A stretch of 64,000 bases of DNA from the NCBI RefSeq assembly GCF_011039075.1, contig NZ_JAAKEG010000012.1, positions 1 through 64,000 on the forward strand, written 5' to 3'. Positions within the stretch are counted from its first letter, which is position 1; each line of letters starts with the position of its first letter. This document shows, piece after piece, positions 19,737 through 28,663 of this stretch. The notes beneath the pieces were generated by a model. That model did no database searches, was not told the origin of the DNA, and was given only the letters and a program-made list of their open reading frames with translations. A program made the position numbers and the translations under genes. The DNA is from Adlercreutzia sp. ZJ304 (GTDB lineage: Bacteria; Actinomycetota; Coriobacteriia; Coriobacteriales; Eggerthellaceae).

Positions 19737-20597
19737 ATGGCGAATATAACCGCCTCTATGGTTAAAGATTTGCGCGAGATGACTGGCGCAGGCATGATGG
19801 AGTGCAAAAAGGCTCTGCAAGAAGCCGACGGCGATATGGATGCTGCTGTTGACGTACTGCGTACCCGCGGCTTGGCTGCTGTAGCTAAGAAAGCAGGTCG
19901 TGCCACCAACGAAGGCACCGTTATGGCTATCGTTGACGATTCTTGCACGAAAGGCGCTGTTATAGAGCTTAACTGCGAGACTGACTTTGTTGGTATGAAC
20001 GAGAAATTCAAGGGCTATGCCGAGCGCATTGCTAAGGCTGCTCTTAACAACCCCGGCTGCGATGTAGAGCAACTAAAGGCAAGTGATGCCGATGGTGAAA
20101 CGGTCGAAGCCGTGCTAACCGACTGCATTCATGTAATGGGTGAAAATTGCCAGCTTTCCCGCGTGGGCACAGTTGAAGCACCTGCTGTAGCAAGCTACAT
20201 TCACGGCGGTGGCAAGATTGGCGTTTTGGTTAACTTTGAGGTAGAGGGTATAGATCCAACCTCTGAGGCGTTCCAAGTTTGTGGTCGCGATGTTGCAATG
20301 CAGGTTGCTGCTATTAACCCGGTTTCTGCTACTCGCGAAAGCGTTCCAGCCGACGTAGCGGCACACGAGATGGAAATCTATAAGGCTCAGGCAGCTGAAT
20401 CTGGCAAACCAGCTAATATTCAAGAGAATATTGCAAAGGGTCGCATGGAGAAGTTCTACAAGGAAAATTGCTTATCAGAGCAGGCTTTCGTAAAGAATAG
20501 CGATATCACCGTGCGTGAATATGTTGACAATTGCGCTAAGGAAATGGGCGGCACTATTAAGATTGCTGGTTTCCTGCGCTTTGCGCTTGGTGAATAG
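19737..20597 (+). CDS. tsf: Translation elongation factor Ts
   Basis: The 286-residue protein begins MANITASMVKDLREMTGAGM with the UBA-like N-terminal domain and the MMECKKALQEADGDMDAAV signature, followed by VIELNCETDFV. It exchanges GDP for GTP on EF-Tu. The start at 19737 has CGGAGGAAACA before it. It forms an operon with rpsB. Confidence 0.97.
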   Translation: MANITASMVKDLREMTGAGMMECKKALQEADGDMDAAVDVLRTRGLAAVAKKAGRATNEGTVMAIVDDSCTKGAVIELNCETDFVGMNEKFKGYAERIAKAALNNPGCDVEQLKASDADGETVEAVLTDCIHVMGENCQLSRVGTVEAPAVASYIHGGGKIGVLVNFEVEGIDPTSEAFQVCGRDVAMQVAAINPVSATRESVPADVAAHEMEIYKAQAAESGKPANIQENIAKGRMEKFYKENCLSEQAFVKNSDITVREYVDNCAKEMGGTIKIAGFLRFALGE

Positions 20598-20645
20598 GCG
20601 CTGTACTTCTCGCTAGCTTGTCTGGATGAGAGGTCTTTATATTTT

Positions 20646-21926
20646 ATGAGTTCAAGTAATGAAGTCATAATTGTTCACGGAAACGGGCGGCTTCAAGGCG
20701 AAGTCGCCGTTTCCGGAGCCAAAAATTCAGCGTTGAAGCTAATGGCAGCTTCTATCTTAGGGCACGGCAAAACCGTGCTTAAAAACGTTCCCAGTATCGA
20801 TGATATTGATGTCATGTGTGAAGTCCTTGAATATTTGGGCGCGCACATACAGCGCGACGGGCATTCAATGTCTATAGATACATCCGATGTGAAATGTAAC
20901 GAAACTCCGTACAAATTGGTTACTAAGATGCGGGCTAGCATAGCTGTGCTAGGTCCGCTTATTGGGCGTTTTGGCGAGGCGCGTGTGGCAATGCCCGGTG
21001 GGTGCCAGATAGGGGCACGCAATATAGACATGCACCTAGTAGGGCTAGAAGCTTTGGGCGTTCAATTCGATGTGGACCACGGTGTTATAGTTGCGCACAC
21101 GCCAAATGGTTTGCGCGGCACTGAAGTAACTCTGGAATTTCCTAGTGTAGGCGCTACTGAAAATATGCTGATGGCGGCTGTATGTGCGCAGGGCTGCACG
21201 GTTATAGACAATGCTGCCCGCGAACCCGAAATAGCCGACTTGTGCAACATGCTTAACGAAATGGGGGCTTGCATAACTGGTATAGGCACGTCTAGCATCC
21301 ACGTGGAAGGCGTTCCTTGCTCTAGTTTGCACCCGTGCGACCACGTTACAATTGGCGATCGCATTGAGGCTGGCACATTTTTGGCTGGAGGTGCTCTTAC
21401 CGGCGGACCTGTGCGCGTAAGAGGGGTAGACCCGGCGTATTTACGCATGGCAATAACGAAATTGCGCGCGTTTGGCTGCATTGTGGAAACGGGGCAAGAT
21501 TGGATAAGTGTGCGCCGCACTCAGCCTTTAGGGGCAATAGAGATACAAACGCTTCCGCACCCCGGCTTTCCGACCGATCTTCAGGCGCAGTTTATGCTGT
21601 TAGCAGCTTTAGGGAATGGGCTTTCCGTTATAACTGAAAATGTATTTGAGAACCGTTTTATGTTCGCTGCCGAATTAATGCGTATGGGCGCTAGCATTGT
21701 TTTGGAAGACCATCATGCGGTTATTCGCGGTGTAGACAAAATACAGGGCGCGCCTGTGTCTGCAACCGATTTGCGCGCTGGTGCGGCACTTGTTTTAGCG
21801 GGCATTGTGGCTGATGGCTACACTACGGTGCACGGTGTTGGGCATATAGATCGCGGTTATGAGAACTATGTAGGAAAACTCTCGGCGCTAGGTGCCGATG
21901 TAATTCGAAGATCGACCGGCATTTAG
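20646..21926 (+). CDS. murA: UDP-N-acetylglucosamine 1-carboxyvinyltransferase
   Basis: The 426-residue EPSP-synthase-fold enzyme shows VSGAKNSALKLMAASIL, MRASIAVLGPLIGRFG, the PEP-binding active-site Cys in MPGGCQIGARNIDMH, EAGTFLAGGALTGG, GFPTDLQAQFMLLAAL and ENRFMF. It transfers enolpyruvate to UDP-GlcNAc, the first committed step of peptidoglycan synthesis; having Cys rather than Asp predicts fosfomycin can bind it. The LCP gene starts 3 bases after its stop, so cell-wall functions are grouped. Confidence 0.96.
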   Translation: MSSSNEVIIVHGNGRLQGEVAVSGAKNSALKLMAASILGHGKTVLKNVPSIDDIDVMCEVLEYLGAHIQRDGHSMSIDTSDVKCNETPYKLVTKMRASIAVLGPLIGRFGEARVAMPGGCQIGARNIDMHLVGLEALGVQFDVDHGVIVAHTPNGLRGTEVTLEFPSVGATENMLMAAVCAQGCTVIDNAAREPEIADLCNMLNEMGACITGIGTSSIHVEGVPCSSLHPCDHVTIGDRIEAGTFLAGGALTGGPVRVRGVDPAYLRMAITKLRAFGCIVETGQDWISVRRTQPLGAIEIQTLPHPGFPTDLQAQFMLLAALGNGLSVITENVFENRFMFAAELMRMGASIVLEDHHAVIRGVDKIQGAPVSATDLRAGAALVLAGIVADGYTTVHGVGHIDRGYENYVGKLSALGADVIRRSTGI

Positions 21927-21929
21927 CTT

Positions 21930-23288
21930 ATGGCTAGAAGAAAGGTCAAGTCGAAGGTTAGGTCTGTTTCCTACGGTCGCCACGCTAGCGGACCTAGCGT
22001 TTCTGCTAGGCGACCAACCGCCACGCTTGTAGAAGACGTGCGGCGCAAACGCAAGCATCAAAACATTTTCTTCGGCATTATTGCGGCTGTTGTAGTTCTA
22101 GCCATTGCAATAGGTGTGGGCGTTTACGCTTATTTCGCAAACACAAACGCTAAGTTAGACTTGGCGCCGTCGAACGCCAAAGAAGGGCTTGTGGCGGCGG
22201 AAGCCAACAAGCCCTACTACATACTCTGCTCAGCCAATCTTGGTATATCGCCCAGCGCCCCTAAAAGCTACGATACGCCCGAGCATACTTTAGGCTACAT
22301 ATTAGTGCGCGTAGACGAATCTGCCCACAGCATAATTTTCGCAACAATTCCATCAAATACTTTGGTGCGGTTTAGCAATGGCGAATATCACCCCTTATAT
22401 AAGGCGCAAGAGAGTGGCGGTGAAGCCGAGCTAGTGCGTCGTGTGGCAGACTTCGCCGGTGTAAGCATTAATCATTATGTAACCACCACGGCGGGCGGCA
22501 TAGAAGCTATGGTTGACATGATGGGCGGCGTTATGGTGAATTTAGCCACCGAAATTGACGACCCTTATTCGGGCACAAAAGTGCTACCTGCTGGCGAAAT
22601 TAGACTAGATGGCGCACAGGCGCTGCAATTTTTGCGCGCTATAAATGTGCCGGGTGGTCTATCTAGTGTGGCGGCGAATCGCGTCAGTTTCATCTGTACG
22701 CTAATTCAGCGCGCAACGGAAGGGCAGGGGCTAGACTTAGCCTCAATGGTTAGCGATGCTAGTAAATATATCGATACCGACCTAACAGCTTCCGATTTGT
22801 TGGAATTGTCTGAAACCTTCAGTCCGTTTAATGAAGCCAGCGTTTGGCAATGCGTTGTTCCCGGTAGCGATATGACCACATCGGATGGCTTGGCTGGATA
22901 TAATCCGAGCACATCTGAATGGGAAAAGATGATGGAAAAAATAAAGTCTGGCGAAGACCCGAATGCACTTGATGCAGCGGTGCAAAATGTTGATACAGGT
23001 CAGACAACTGTAGAAGTTCGCAACGGTACGCTTACAACAGGTGCCGCATCTCAGATGGCTGACATATTGCGAGGCGCAGGGTATCAAGTAACCGGCGTGG
23101 GCAACACAAATGACAATACGATATATAAAGAAACGCTGGTTGTTTACACTTCGCCCGACAAAGCAAGCGCAGCCAAAGCTGTGGTAGAGGCGCTTGGATG
23201 CGGTCGCGTTGTGAACGGTGGCGACTTTTATCATTCCAGTGCCGATGTGATTTCCATCGTGGGCTCCGATTGGACTCCTGCGGCGTAG
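21930..23288 (+). CDS. LytR-CpsA-Psr family protein with LytR_C domain
   Basis: The 452-residue protein has a basic cytoplasmic N-terminus, one membrane helix (about residues 48-70, IFFGIIAAVVVLAIAIGVGVYAYF), an LCP domain (LGYILVRVDESAHSIIFATIPSNTLV, LVRRVADFAGVSINHYV, MVDMMGGVMVNL, GAQALQFLRA) and a C-terminal LytR_C domain (VEVRNGTLTTGAASQMADIL). LCP proteins attach wall polymers to peptidoglycan from lipid carriers. The usual strongly charged DxD/Arg cluster near the middle is less evident than in well-known members, so the activity is inferred. It is probably cotranscribed with murA. Confidence 0.85.
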   Translation: MARRKVKSKVRSVSYGRHASGPSVSARRPTATLVEDVRRKRKHQNIFFGIIAAVVVLAIAIGVGVYAYFANTNAKLDLAPSNAKEGLVAAEANKPYYILCSANLGISPSAPKSYDTPEHTLGYILVRVDESAHSIIFATIPSNTLVRFSNGEYHPLYKAQESGGEAELVRRVADFAGVSINHYVTTTAGGIEAMVDMMGGVMVNLATEIDDPYSGTKVLPAGEIRLDGAQALQFLRAINVPGGLSSVAANRVSFICTLIQRATEGQGLDLASMVSDASKYIDTDLTASDLLELSETFSPFNEASVWQCVVPGSDMTTSDGLAGYNPSTSEWEKMMEKIKSGEDPNALDAAVQNVDTGQTTVEVRNGTLTTGAASQMADILRGAGYQVTGVGNTNDNTIYKETLVVYTSPDKASAAKAVVEALGCGRVVNGGDFYHSSADVISIVGSDWTPAA

Positions 23289-23340
23289 CCGTCTGTGTTA
23301 TGATTCCCGAGAAAAGCATCTACATTTGATTGGAGTTAAT

Positions 23341-23619
23341 ATGCTAGATAGAGAAAAAGTTTCGGAAGTTCTTGACCAGATTCGTCCCAGCCTGCAGGCT
23401 GATGGTGGCGATGTTGAACTTGTTGACATAACCGACGATGGCATTGTTGTTGTGGAATTGCAGGGCGCTTGCAAGGGTTGCCCTATGTCGCAAATAACGC
23501 TGGCTAATGGCGTTGAGCGCATTTTGAAGGATCGCATTCCCGAGGTAAAGGGCGTGCGTTCATCAGATATTCCAGCCGACTTTGATGCTGCGTCGTTTTT
23601 CGGAGGTCAGCCTGCATAG
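23341..23619 (+). CDS. NifU-like C-terminal domain protein (Fe-S scaffold)
   Basis: The 92-residue protein is a stand-alone NifU C-terminal domain: VLDQIRPSLQADGGDVELVDI and the cluster-binding CKGCPMSQITL (CxxC). It would hold or transfer a transient Fe-S cluster. GGAGTTAAT precedes the ATG. The next small Cys-rich gene begins on its stop codon. Confidence 0.92.
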   Translation: MLDREKVSEVLDQIRPSLQADGGDVELVDITDDGIVVVELQGACKGCPMSQITLANGVERILKDRIPEVKGVRSSDIPADFDAASFFGGQPA

Positions 23620-23909
23620 TGGCAGCTTGTTGGGAAATACGCGGTTGCGATGACGAAATGCAGGGCAGGTGCCCGCATAATATACCCGGAGAACCTTGCC
23701 CTGCCGATTGTCATTTTGCCGCATGTACGCGCCCGTCGCATGTTGTTTGCGACGATTTAGATTTACTGCTGAACCCAGATCGCGACTACGATTTTGCCAA
23801 TAAGGAAATATGCCGGTTTTGCGAATTCTTTTTAAAGAATGGTCCCAATGTGGCTGACCGCCCAGAGGGCTATGTGCGCAAAGGCAATCCGAATAGGTTT
23901 ATACTTTAG
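23619..23909 (+). CDS. Small cysteine-rich protein
   Basis: The 96-residue protein starts at a GTG that shares a base with the NifU-like stop codon. It has about nine cysteines in the patterns CWEIRGC, RCPHNIPGEPCPADCHFAAC and ICRFCEFF, suggesting two metal or cluster sites. The CWEIRGC start is typical of a small family often found beside redox and sensory genes in anaerobes. Its function is not known to me; the overlap with the Fe-S scaffold gene suggests a shared task. Confidence 0.65.
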   Translation: MAACWEIRGCDDEMQGRCPHNIPGEPCPADCHFAACTRPSHVVCDDLDLLLNPDRDYDFANKEICRFCEFFLKNGPNVADRPEGYVRKGNPNRFIL

Positions 23910-23962
23910 TAGTTGGCGTTTAGTGGTCGGCGCAATGCTGGCGTAATTAAGGAGGTGTGCAA

Positions 23963-24202
23963 ATGGCTAACGAGATGTATTCTTTTGTATGTCCGCATTG
24001 TGCATCTGCGCACCTGAATATGTTAGATTACGAATCTTTGATGGTCTTGCGTGCCGATTTGGGGCTATTTACAATTCATTGCTCTGCGTGCGGTCGCAAG
24101 ATTTCTCTTTTGCGCCCCATTCCATCGTGTCTTGCTAATGAAGTTACGCATGCGGCTGAAAAAGTTAATGCCGGTATGGGTCATAAGCGTGCGCAGGGAT
24201 AA
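23963..24202 (+). CDS. Small zinc-ribbon protein
   Basis: The 79-residue protein has CPHC and CSAC pairs 32 residues apart (YSFVCPHCASAHL, TIHCSACGRKIS), a zinc ribbon. AAGGAGGTG lies 6 bases before the ATG at 23963, one of the strongest ribosome binding sites in the window. It ends 2 bases before lgt. Function unknown. Confidence 0.65.
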   Translation: MANEMYSFVCPHCASAHLNMLDYESLMVLRADLGLFTIHCSACGRKISLLRPIPSCLANEVTHAAEKVNAGMGHKRAQG

Positions 24203-24204
24203 CT

Positions 24205-25050
24205 ATGCTTAATGCCCTTTATCACGCTATAGATCCTATTGCTTTTCAGATAGGACCTATTGCTGTACGTTGGTATGGTATTGCGTATGTGTTGGGTTTT
24301 GCGCTTGCTGGTTTTTTGATATATCGCACAGCTAAACACTGGAAGCTGAATTTCACTATTGAAGATATACTGACCATAATGTTGTGCGTGATGATTGGTA
24401 TTATTGTGGGCGCTCGTTTGGGATACTGCCTGTTTTATGGTGAAGGCTATTATTTCACGCATCCGCTAGACATTTTGGCGGTAAATCAGGGCGGCATGAG
24501 CTTCCACGGTGGGCTTATAGGTGCGCTTCTTGCGGGAATAGTAGTGGCAAAAATTACGCATATTCCTTATCTCACATTGGCAGACTTGGGTGTTATAGCT
24601 GCGCCTCTTGGTTTGTTTTTCGGCAGATTTGCGAATTTCATTAACGGAGAGTTGTGGGGCGCGCCAACCGATTTGGCTATTGGTGTTGTGTTTGGTGGTG
24701 CGGCTGGCAATATTCCTAGGCATCCGACACAGCTGTATGAAGGCGTGCTTGAGGGATTAGTTATTTTTATTGTGTTGTTTGCTCTTTCGCGCAAGCTGCC
24801 GCCGCGTCCGCGCGGAACTTTTCTAGGTTGCTTTCTGGTAATGTATGGCGTTTTCCGCTTCCTAATAGAATTTGTACGACAGCCCGATATTCATCTCGGC
24901 TACATTTTTGGCGGCTGGCTAACTATGGGGCAAATTCTAAGCGTGCCGCTTATTTTGGCGGGTGTGATATTTCTTGTGTATGCCCGAAAGAAACAACTTG
25001 CGCAGCTGGGGTCGCAAGGGATGCCGGAAGAATCTGAGGAAGCTGCGTAA
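24205..25050 (+). CDS. lgt: Prolipoprotein diacylglyceryl transferase
   Basis: The 281-residue multi-pass membrane protein has the Lgt signatures VRWYGIAYVLGFALAG, GGMSFHGGLIGALLAG and the catalytic Arg motif FFGRFANFINGELWG, then HPTQLYEG. It adds diacylglycerol to the lipobox cysteine of lipoproteins at the outer face of the membrane. Length and topology (seven helices) are normal. It follows the zinc-ribbon gene closely. Confidence 0.96.
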   Translation: MLNALYHAIDPIAFQIGPIAVRWYGIAYVLGFALAGFLIYRTAKHWKLNFTIEDILTIMLCVMIGIIVGARLGYCLFYGEGYYFTHPLDILAVNQGGMSFHGGLIGALLAGIVVAKITHIPYLTLADLGVIAAPLGLFFGRFANFINGELWGAPTDLAIGVVFGGAAGNIPRHPTQLYEGVLEGLVIFIVLFALSRKLPPRPRGTFLGCFLVMYGVFRFLIEFVRQPDIHLGYIFGGWLTMGQILSVPLILAGVIFLVYARKKQLAQLGSQGMPEESEEAA

Positions 25051-25200
25051 ATTAATGCGTAATGCGGCAAGTTTGGCGCTAACAAAGTTGAACGTGGCAT
25101 AAATTAACACGAAGCTAACAAAGCTGAATGCATGCTGCATTTACGCAGATGTTCAGGATAAAATAATCAGGTTATTACATCAAAGCGAAAAGAGGCAGTT

Positions 25201-25581
25201 ATGGAGATTAAATTTTATAAGTGTGAGCATTGTGGGAATATAGCGCTGAAAGCTGTAGATAGCGGAGTGCCGCTGGTCTGCTGTGGCGAGCCAATGGTGC
25301 TGCTTGTGCCCGACACTACCGATGCAGCGCTTGAGAAGCACGTTCCAGAGGTAAGCATTGAAGGTAATTGCGTGCACGTAAACATTGGCAGCGTCGATCA
25401 CCCGATGACTCCTGAACATTACATCCAGTTCATTTGCTTGGTAAAAGATGCATCGTATGAAATTCATCCACTTGCTTCTAGCGATGCTCCTTGTGCAGAT
25501 TTTTATCTTGGCGAAGGTGAGCGCGCTGTGTCGGTATATGAGTATTGCAACATCCACGGGCTATGGAAGAAAGACCTGTAA
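25201..25581 (+). CDS. dfx: Desulfoferrodoxin (superoxide reductase)
   Basis: The 126-residue two-domain protein has the desulforedoxin-like N-terminal centre (YKCEHCGN, LVCCGE) and the catalytic centre II ligands in EKHVPEV, VDHPMTPEHYI and EYCNIHGLWK. It reduces superoxide to hydrogen peroxide without making oxygen and is typical of strict anaerobes. It stands alone with a strong terminator directly after it. Confidence 0.96.
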   Translation: MEIKFYKCEHCGNIALKAVDSGVPLVCCGEPMVLLVPDTTDAALEKHVPEVSIEGNCVHVNIGSVDHPMTPEHYIQFICLVKDASYEIHPLASSDAPCADFYLGEGERAVSVYEYCNIHGLWKKDL

Positions 25582-25612
25582 AAAGGATATTTTTCATACC
25601 GTTTCAAACTAC

Positions 25613-25645
25613 AACGACCACCTCCGGGTGGTCGTTTCTTTCTTT
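25613..25645 (+). terminator. Rho-independent terminator of desulfoferrodoxin
   Basis: A perfect 10-bp stem (AACGACCACC / GGTGGTCGTT) closes a TCCG tetraloop and is followed by TTCTTTCTTTCTTT. Its symmetric A/T ends would also terminate transcription from the other side. Confidence 0.92.
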
Positions 25646-25816
25646 CTTTAGAAAACTTCTTGAAGGCATAAAGAATATTTTTATGGCGTTGTTGCTGTTG
25701 AGCAGGTTGCATATACGGGCCGCTTATGAAACAATACTTTTTGGAGGTACGAATAGTGCTTCTACCAAGTCGCCGAAGGTTATCCTTCGGCATCTTGCTA
25801 TCTGAGAAGGAATTTA

Positions 25817-26307
25817 GTGCGAGAGCTATCAATATTTTGTGATGAATCAGGCGGGATGGGCGGTACATCTAAATATCGTCTTGTTACTCTTGTCTTCCAT
25901 TTCGATATACATTCTTTGCATATAAGCGAAGTGAGGTGCAGGGGGAGAGCAAGTATATTGCTCGTTTGAAAAAAGATCTTGTTGTTTTTCTTTCCAATAA
26001 TCTTGATTATTTTCAGTCGTTCGACAAAGTAAAGATCTATTACGATGATGGTCAGCAGACAATCACCAATGCGCTGCATGCTGCGTTCGAATACGAACTT
26101 TCCAAGCAGGCTCTTATGTATAGAAATGCTTCGCCGAAAGAGTATAGGCTAAGTCAGGTGGCGGATTATTTGTGCACGCTTGAACTTACGGCTTTAAAGT
26201 TTGATGCTTGCGAAATTACCTCCACCGACGAGGTGTTCTTTGGATTATCTGCTACTACTTTCAAGCGTGATTACCTTAAAAAAGTTAGAAAAAAGCTTGC
26301 AAAATAA
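25817..26307 (+). pseudogene. DUF3800 protein, frameshifted and internally deleted
   Basis: The GTG at 25817, with AAGGA before it, opens a frame reading VRELSIFCDESGGMGGTSKY, the DUF3800 start with its metal-binding DES, which stops after about 50 residues. From 25936 another frame continues with ARLKKDLVVFLSNNLDYF, KVKIYYDDGQQ, SQVADYLCTLELTALKF and EITSTDEVFFG, the C-terminal half of the family. About 80 expected residues between them are missing. DUF3800 proteins have an RNase-H-like fold and are common in mobile and defence regions. Confidence 0.75.
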
Positions 26308-26473
26308 GCGAAGCCTTCCGTGCGATCGTCGTTTTCTATAATATATAAACAGTTACGACGGGGCGTGCGCGAACGGAGAGATACCTAAGCGAAAGCCCTA
26401 TTTTTACGTAAAAAATCTTCCGCAAGTCTGTAATGCCGCGTGCTTTTTCAATTTTGTGCATCGTGTGTATACC

Positions 26474-26518
26474 CTATTGAACAAATTTGTTTTACTATTG
26501 AACAAATTTGTTCAATAG
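26474..26518. promoter_or_regulatory. Perfect 24-bp palindrome plus half-copy before AAA/DUF4143 ATPase gene
   Basis: CTATTGAACAAA and its exact reverse complement make a 24-bp perfect palindrome at 26495-26518. A near-copy (CTATTGAACAAATTTGTTT) lies 21 bp upstream at 26474-26492, the same face of the helix two turns away. The palindrome ends directly at AGGAGG of the gene's ribosome binding site, so it may be a repressor operator or a hairpin that hides the site. Confidence 0.7.
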
Positions 26519-26527
26519 GAGGACAAA

Positions 26528-27715
26528 ATGACGGTATGCCCATATGAACGTTCAGTCGTAAACACTTTGGTAGACCGCCTAGAAGCGCCTCGGCGATTCA
26601 TCCAAATGCTTGTGGGACCTAGGCAAACCGGTAAAAGCACCGCTCTTCGGCAAGCTGTCAAAAAGATATCTATCCCTCAGCACATAGCACTTGCCAGTAT
26701 CGATTCATCCAGTCGAGATTGGCTGCGGGCTCAATGGACGCAGGCGCGCAACATGATATCGCCTGATAATCCTGTCGCCTTATTAATAATTGATGAAGTG
26801 CAGTTGGTTGACCAATGGTCTGCAGTGGTAAAAGAGCTTTGGGATGAAGATTCTTGGTCGGGAATAGACCTTCGTGTTGCGCTTAGCGGACCGTCGTCTC
26901 TTTTGCTGCAAAAAGGGTTAAAAGAAGGGCTTACTGGCAGATTTGAAATTATTCGTAGCACGCACTGGGATTATTTGGAATGCCGTTCCGCTTTTGGGTA
27001 TTCTCTCGACGATTTCCTTTTCTATGGGGGTTATCCTGCCAGTGCGCAGCTTATTTCGGATAAGTCTAGGTGGCTGGATTATATGAACGATGCCGTTATA
27101 GAGCCCAGTATTTCTCGTGATGTAATTTCGCTTGATGAAGTGCGTAAGCCGGCTCTTATGCGGCGGCTCTTTTATCTGGGCGCTCCTTATTCTGGGCAAG
27201 AGCTGTCGTATCGCAAAATGCTTGGGCAGCTGGACGATGCGGGCAATGCGACCACACTTGCCCATTATCTCGAATTGCTAAACGGCGCAGGTCTTCTTTG
27301 CGGTTTGCAGAAACACGACCCAAAATTGCTGCGCCAGAAAGCCAGTTCGCCTAGATTGATGGTATACGACACTTCTCTTATGACTGCCGTTTATGGGCTT
27401 AATCGCGAATATCTATTAACCGATCCTGAACGCAGAGGTCATCTTGTTGAAAGTGCGGTAGGCGCCTATCTTTTGGCAAGGTCAATCAAGGAGCGCTTCG
27501 ATGTTTACTGGTGGCGCGAGAATAACAGCGAAGTAGATTTTGTTTTACATAACGGAGAGGCTGTAACCGCTATTGAGGTTAAGAGCGGACGTGTTAAATC
27601 GCTAAAAGGTACAACCGAATTTCTGCGTCAATATCCACATGCAAAACTGATTGTAGTAGGTTCAAACGACGCGCCTTTAGAGCAGTTTCTTTTAGGAAAT
27701 ACTTCTCTTTTTTAG
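26528..27715 (+). CDS. AAA ATPase with DUF4143 domain
   Basis: The 395-residue protein has an AAA_14-type ATPase (Walker A GPRQTGKST, about residues 30-39; Walker B ALLIIDEVQ, about 85-93; VALSGPSSLLL) followed by a DUF4143 domain with a PD-(D/E)XK-like end (WWRENNSEVDFVL, AIEVKSG). This family is abundant in anaerobes and archaea, often in many divergent copies per genome; its role is not established. GGAGG before the ATG abuts the palindrome at 26495-26518. The gene is intact, unlike its shortened neighbour. Confidence 0.88.
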   Translation: MTVCPYERSVVNTLVDRLEAPRRFIQMLVGPRQTGKSTALRQAVKKISIPQHIALASIDSSSRDWLRAQWTQARNMISPDNPVALLIIDEVQLVDQWSAVVKELWDEDSWSGIDLRVALSGPSSLLLQKGLKEGLTGRFEIIRSTHWDYLECRSAFGYSLDDFLFYGGYPASAQLISDKSRWLDYMNDAVIEPSISRDVISLDEVRKPALMRRLFYLGAPYSGQELSYRKMLGQLDDAGNATTLAHYLELLNGAGLLCGLQKHDPKLLRQKASSPRLMVYDTSLMTAVYGLNREYLLTDPERRGHLVESAVGAYLLARSIKERFDVYWWRENNSEVDFVLHNGEAVTAIEVKSGRVKSLKGTTEFLRQYPHAKLIVVGSNDAPLEQFLLGNTSLF

Positions 27716-27720
27716 GAGAC

Positions 27721-27786
27721 AAATTAAAATATTTTAATTTGCTATGGAATTATCTGATAGTATTAAAATAATTTAATACTATCAGG
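27721..27786. promoter_or_regulatory. Two palindromes upstream of truncated ATPase gene
   Basis: A perfect 22-bp AT-only palindrome built on CAAATTAAAAT lies at about 27721-27742, and an inverted repeat with 14-bp arms CTGATAGTATTAAA around ATAA lies at 27755-27786. The second ends at GGGAGGCGG, the ribosome binding site. The layout copies that of the previous ATPase gene, but the sequences are unrelated. Confidence 0.65.
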
Positions 27787-27799
27787 GAGGCGGCTGTGG

Positions 27800-28624
27800 T
27801 TGCTCGGGAGCTTTAACTTTCGCGAGTTTATGATGTATCGAGAGTGGGAACTTAGCGAAGGTGCGGTGGGTAATCAGCATCAGAGCAGGGAAGATCTTCT
27901 ACAGGAATATCTTATATGGGGCGGCTTTCCTTTGGTCTGCGCTCAGCACGAGGACGAGTCGCGGCGAGTGGTCTTGGATAATCTGTACAGTTCGATTGTT
28001 CTGCGGGATATTATCCAGCGCAACCATATCGCATCGCCGATCGCATTGGAGAACGTGCTCGATTTTTTGATTGGTAACTCTTCTGCGACGGTATCGGGAA
28101 ACAACATTGCCAAGGCGCTCTCTGATTCTGCCAGAAGCGTTTCTGCTCCTACGGTTTACGACTTGCTAAGGGCGATTGAGGAATCGTATGTGGTGAACAG
28201 AATCGAGCGCTACGATATTCGCGGCAAGAAAAAACTGGCTTTCGAGACTAAGGAATACGTCTGCGATCTGGGTTTCTTTCACATGAGAAAAAACCGGGTT
28301 AAGGATGAATGGAGTTGTGTCGTAGAAACAGTTGTTCTTAACGAGCTTCTTTCGCGGGGTATGCGCGTTTATATTGGGAAGACCCACCGTGGCGAGATTG
28401 ACTTCATAGCGGAAAGCGATGGTGGACGTTGTTATATTCAGGTGGCATATCTTATGTCAGATAAATATACGATCGAGCGCGAGTTCGGCGCCTATGATTA
28501 CGTTAACGACAACTATCCGAAGTACGTTGTGTCTATGGATCCCATTGCGTTGAGCCGAAGCGGTATTGTTCATCTGAGATTGGTGGACTTTTTAAGCGAT
28601 GAGTCGCTTTTGAGGTTCGGGTAA
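27800..28624 (+). pseudogene. AAA/DUF4143 ATPase lacking its ATPase domain
   Basis: The frame starts SFNFREFMMYREWE, a sequence that in full-length relatives lies just after the ATPase core, so Walker A and B are missing. It then has YLIWGGFPLV, IVLRDIIQRN, APTVYDLLRAIEESYVV and the DUF4143 nuclease-like end GEIDFIAES. A GTG with a good ribosome binding site at 27795 runs only five codons, and the long frame uses the TTG at 27800. The control region and tail survive while about 140 residues between them are gone, so an internal deletion is the simplest reading. A MITE-like copy lies 40 bp downstream. Confidence 0.7.
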
Positions 28625-28663
28625 ACAGGGCGCAACCTTTTGCAGTTGCTTTAGGAAATTGGC

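Noticed and set aside
25077-25128. Direct repeat GCTAACAAAG(T/C)TGAA after lgt as an iteron-like site
   Set aside because: Only two copies with uneven surroundings; probably a local duplication in spacer DNA.
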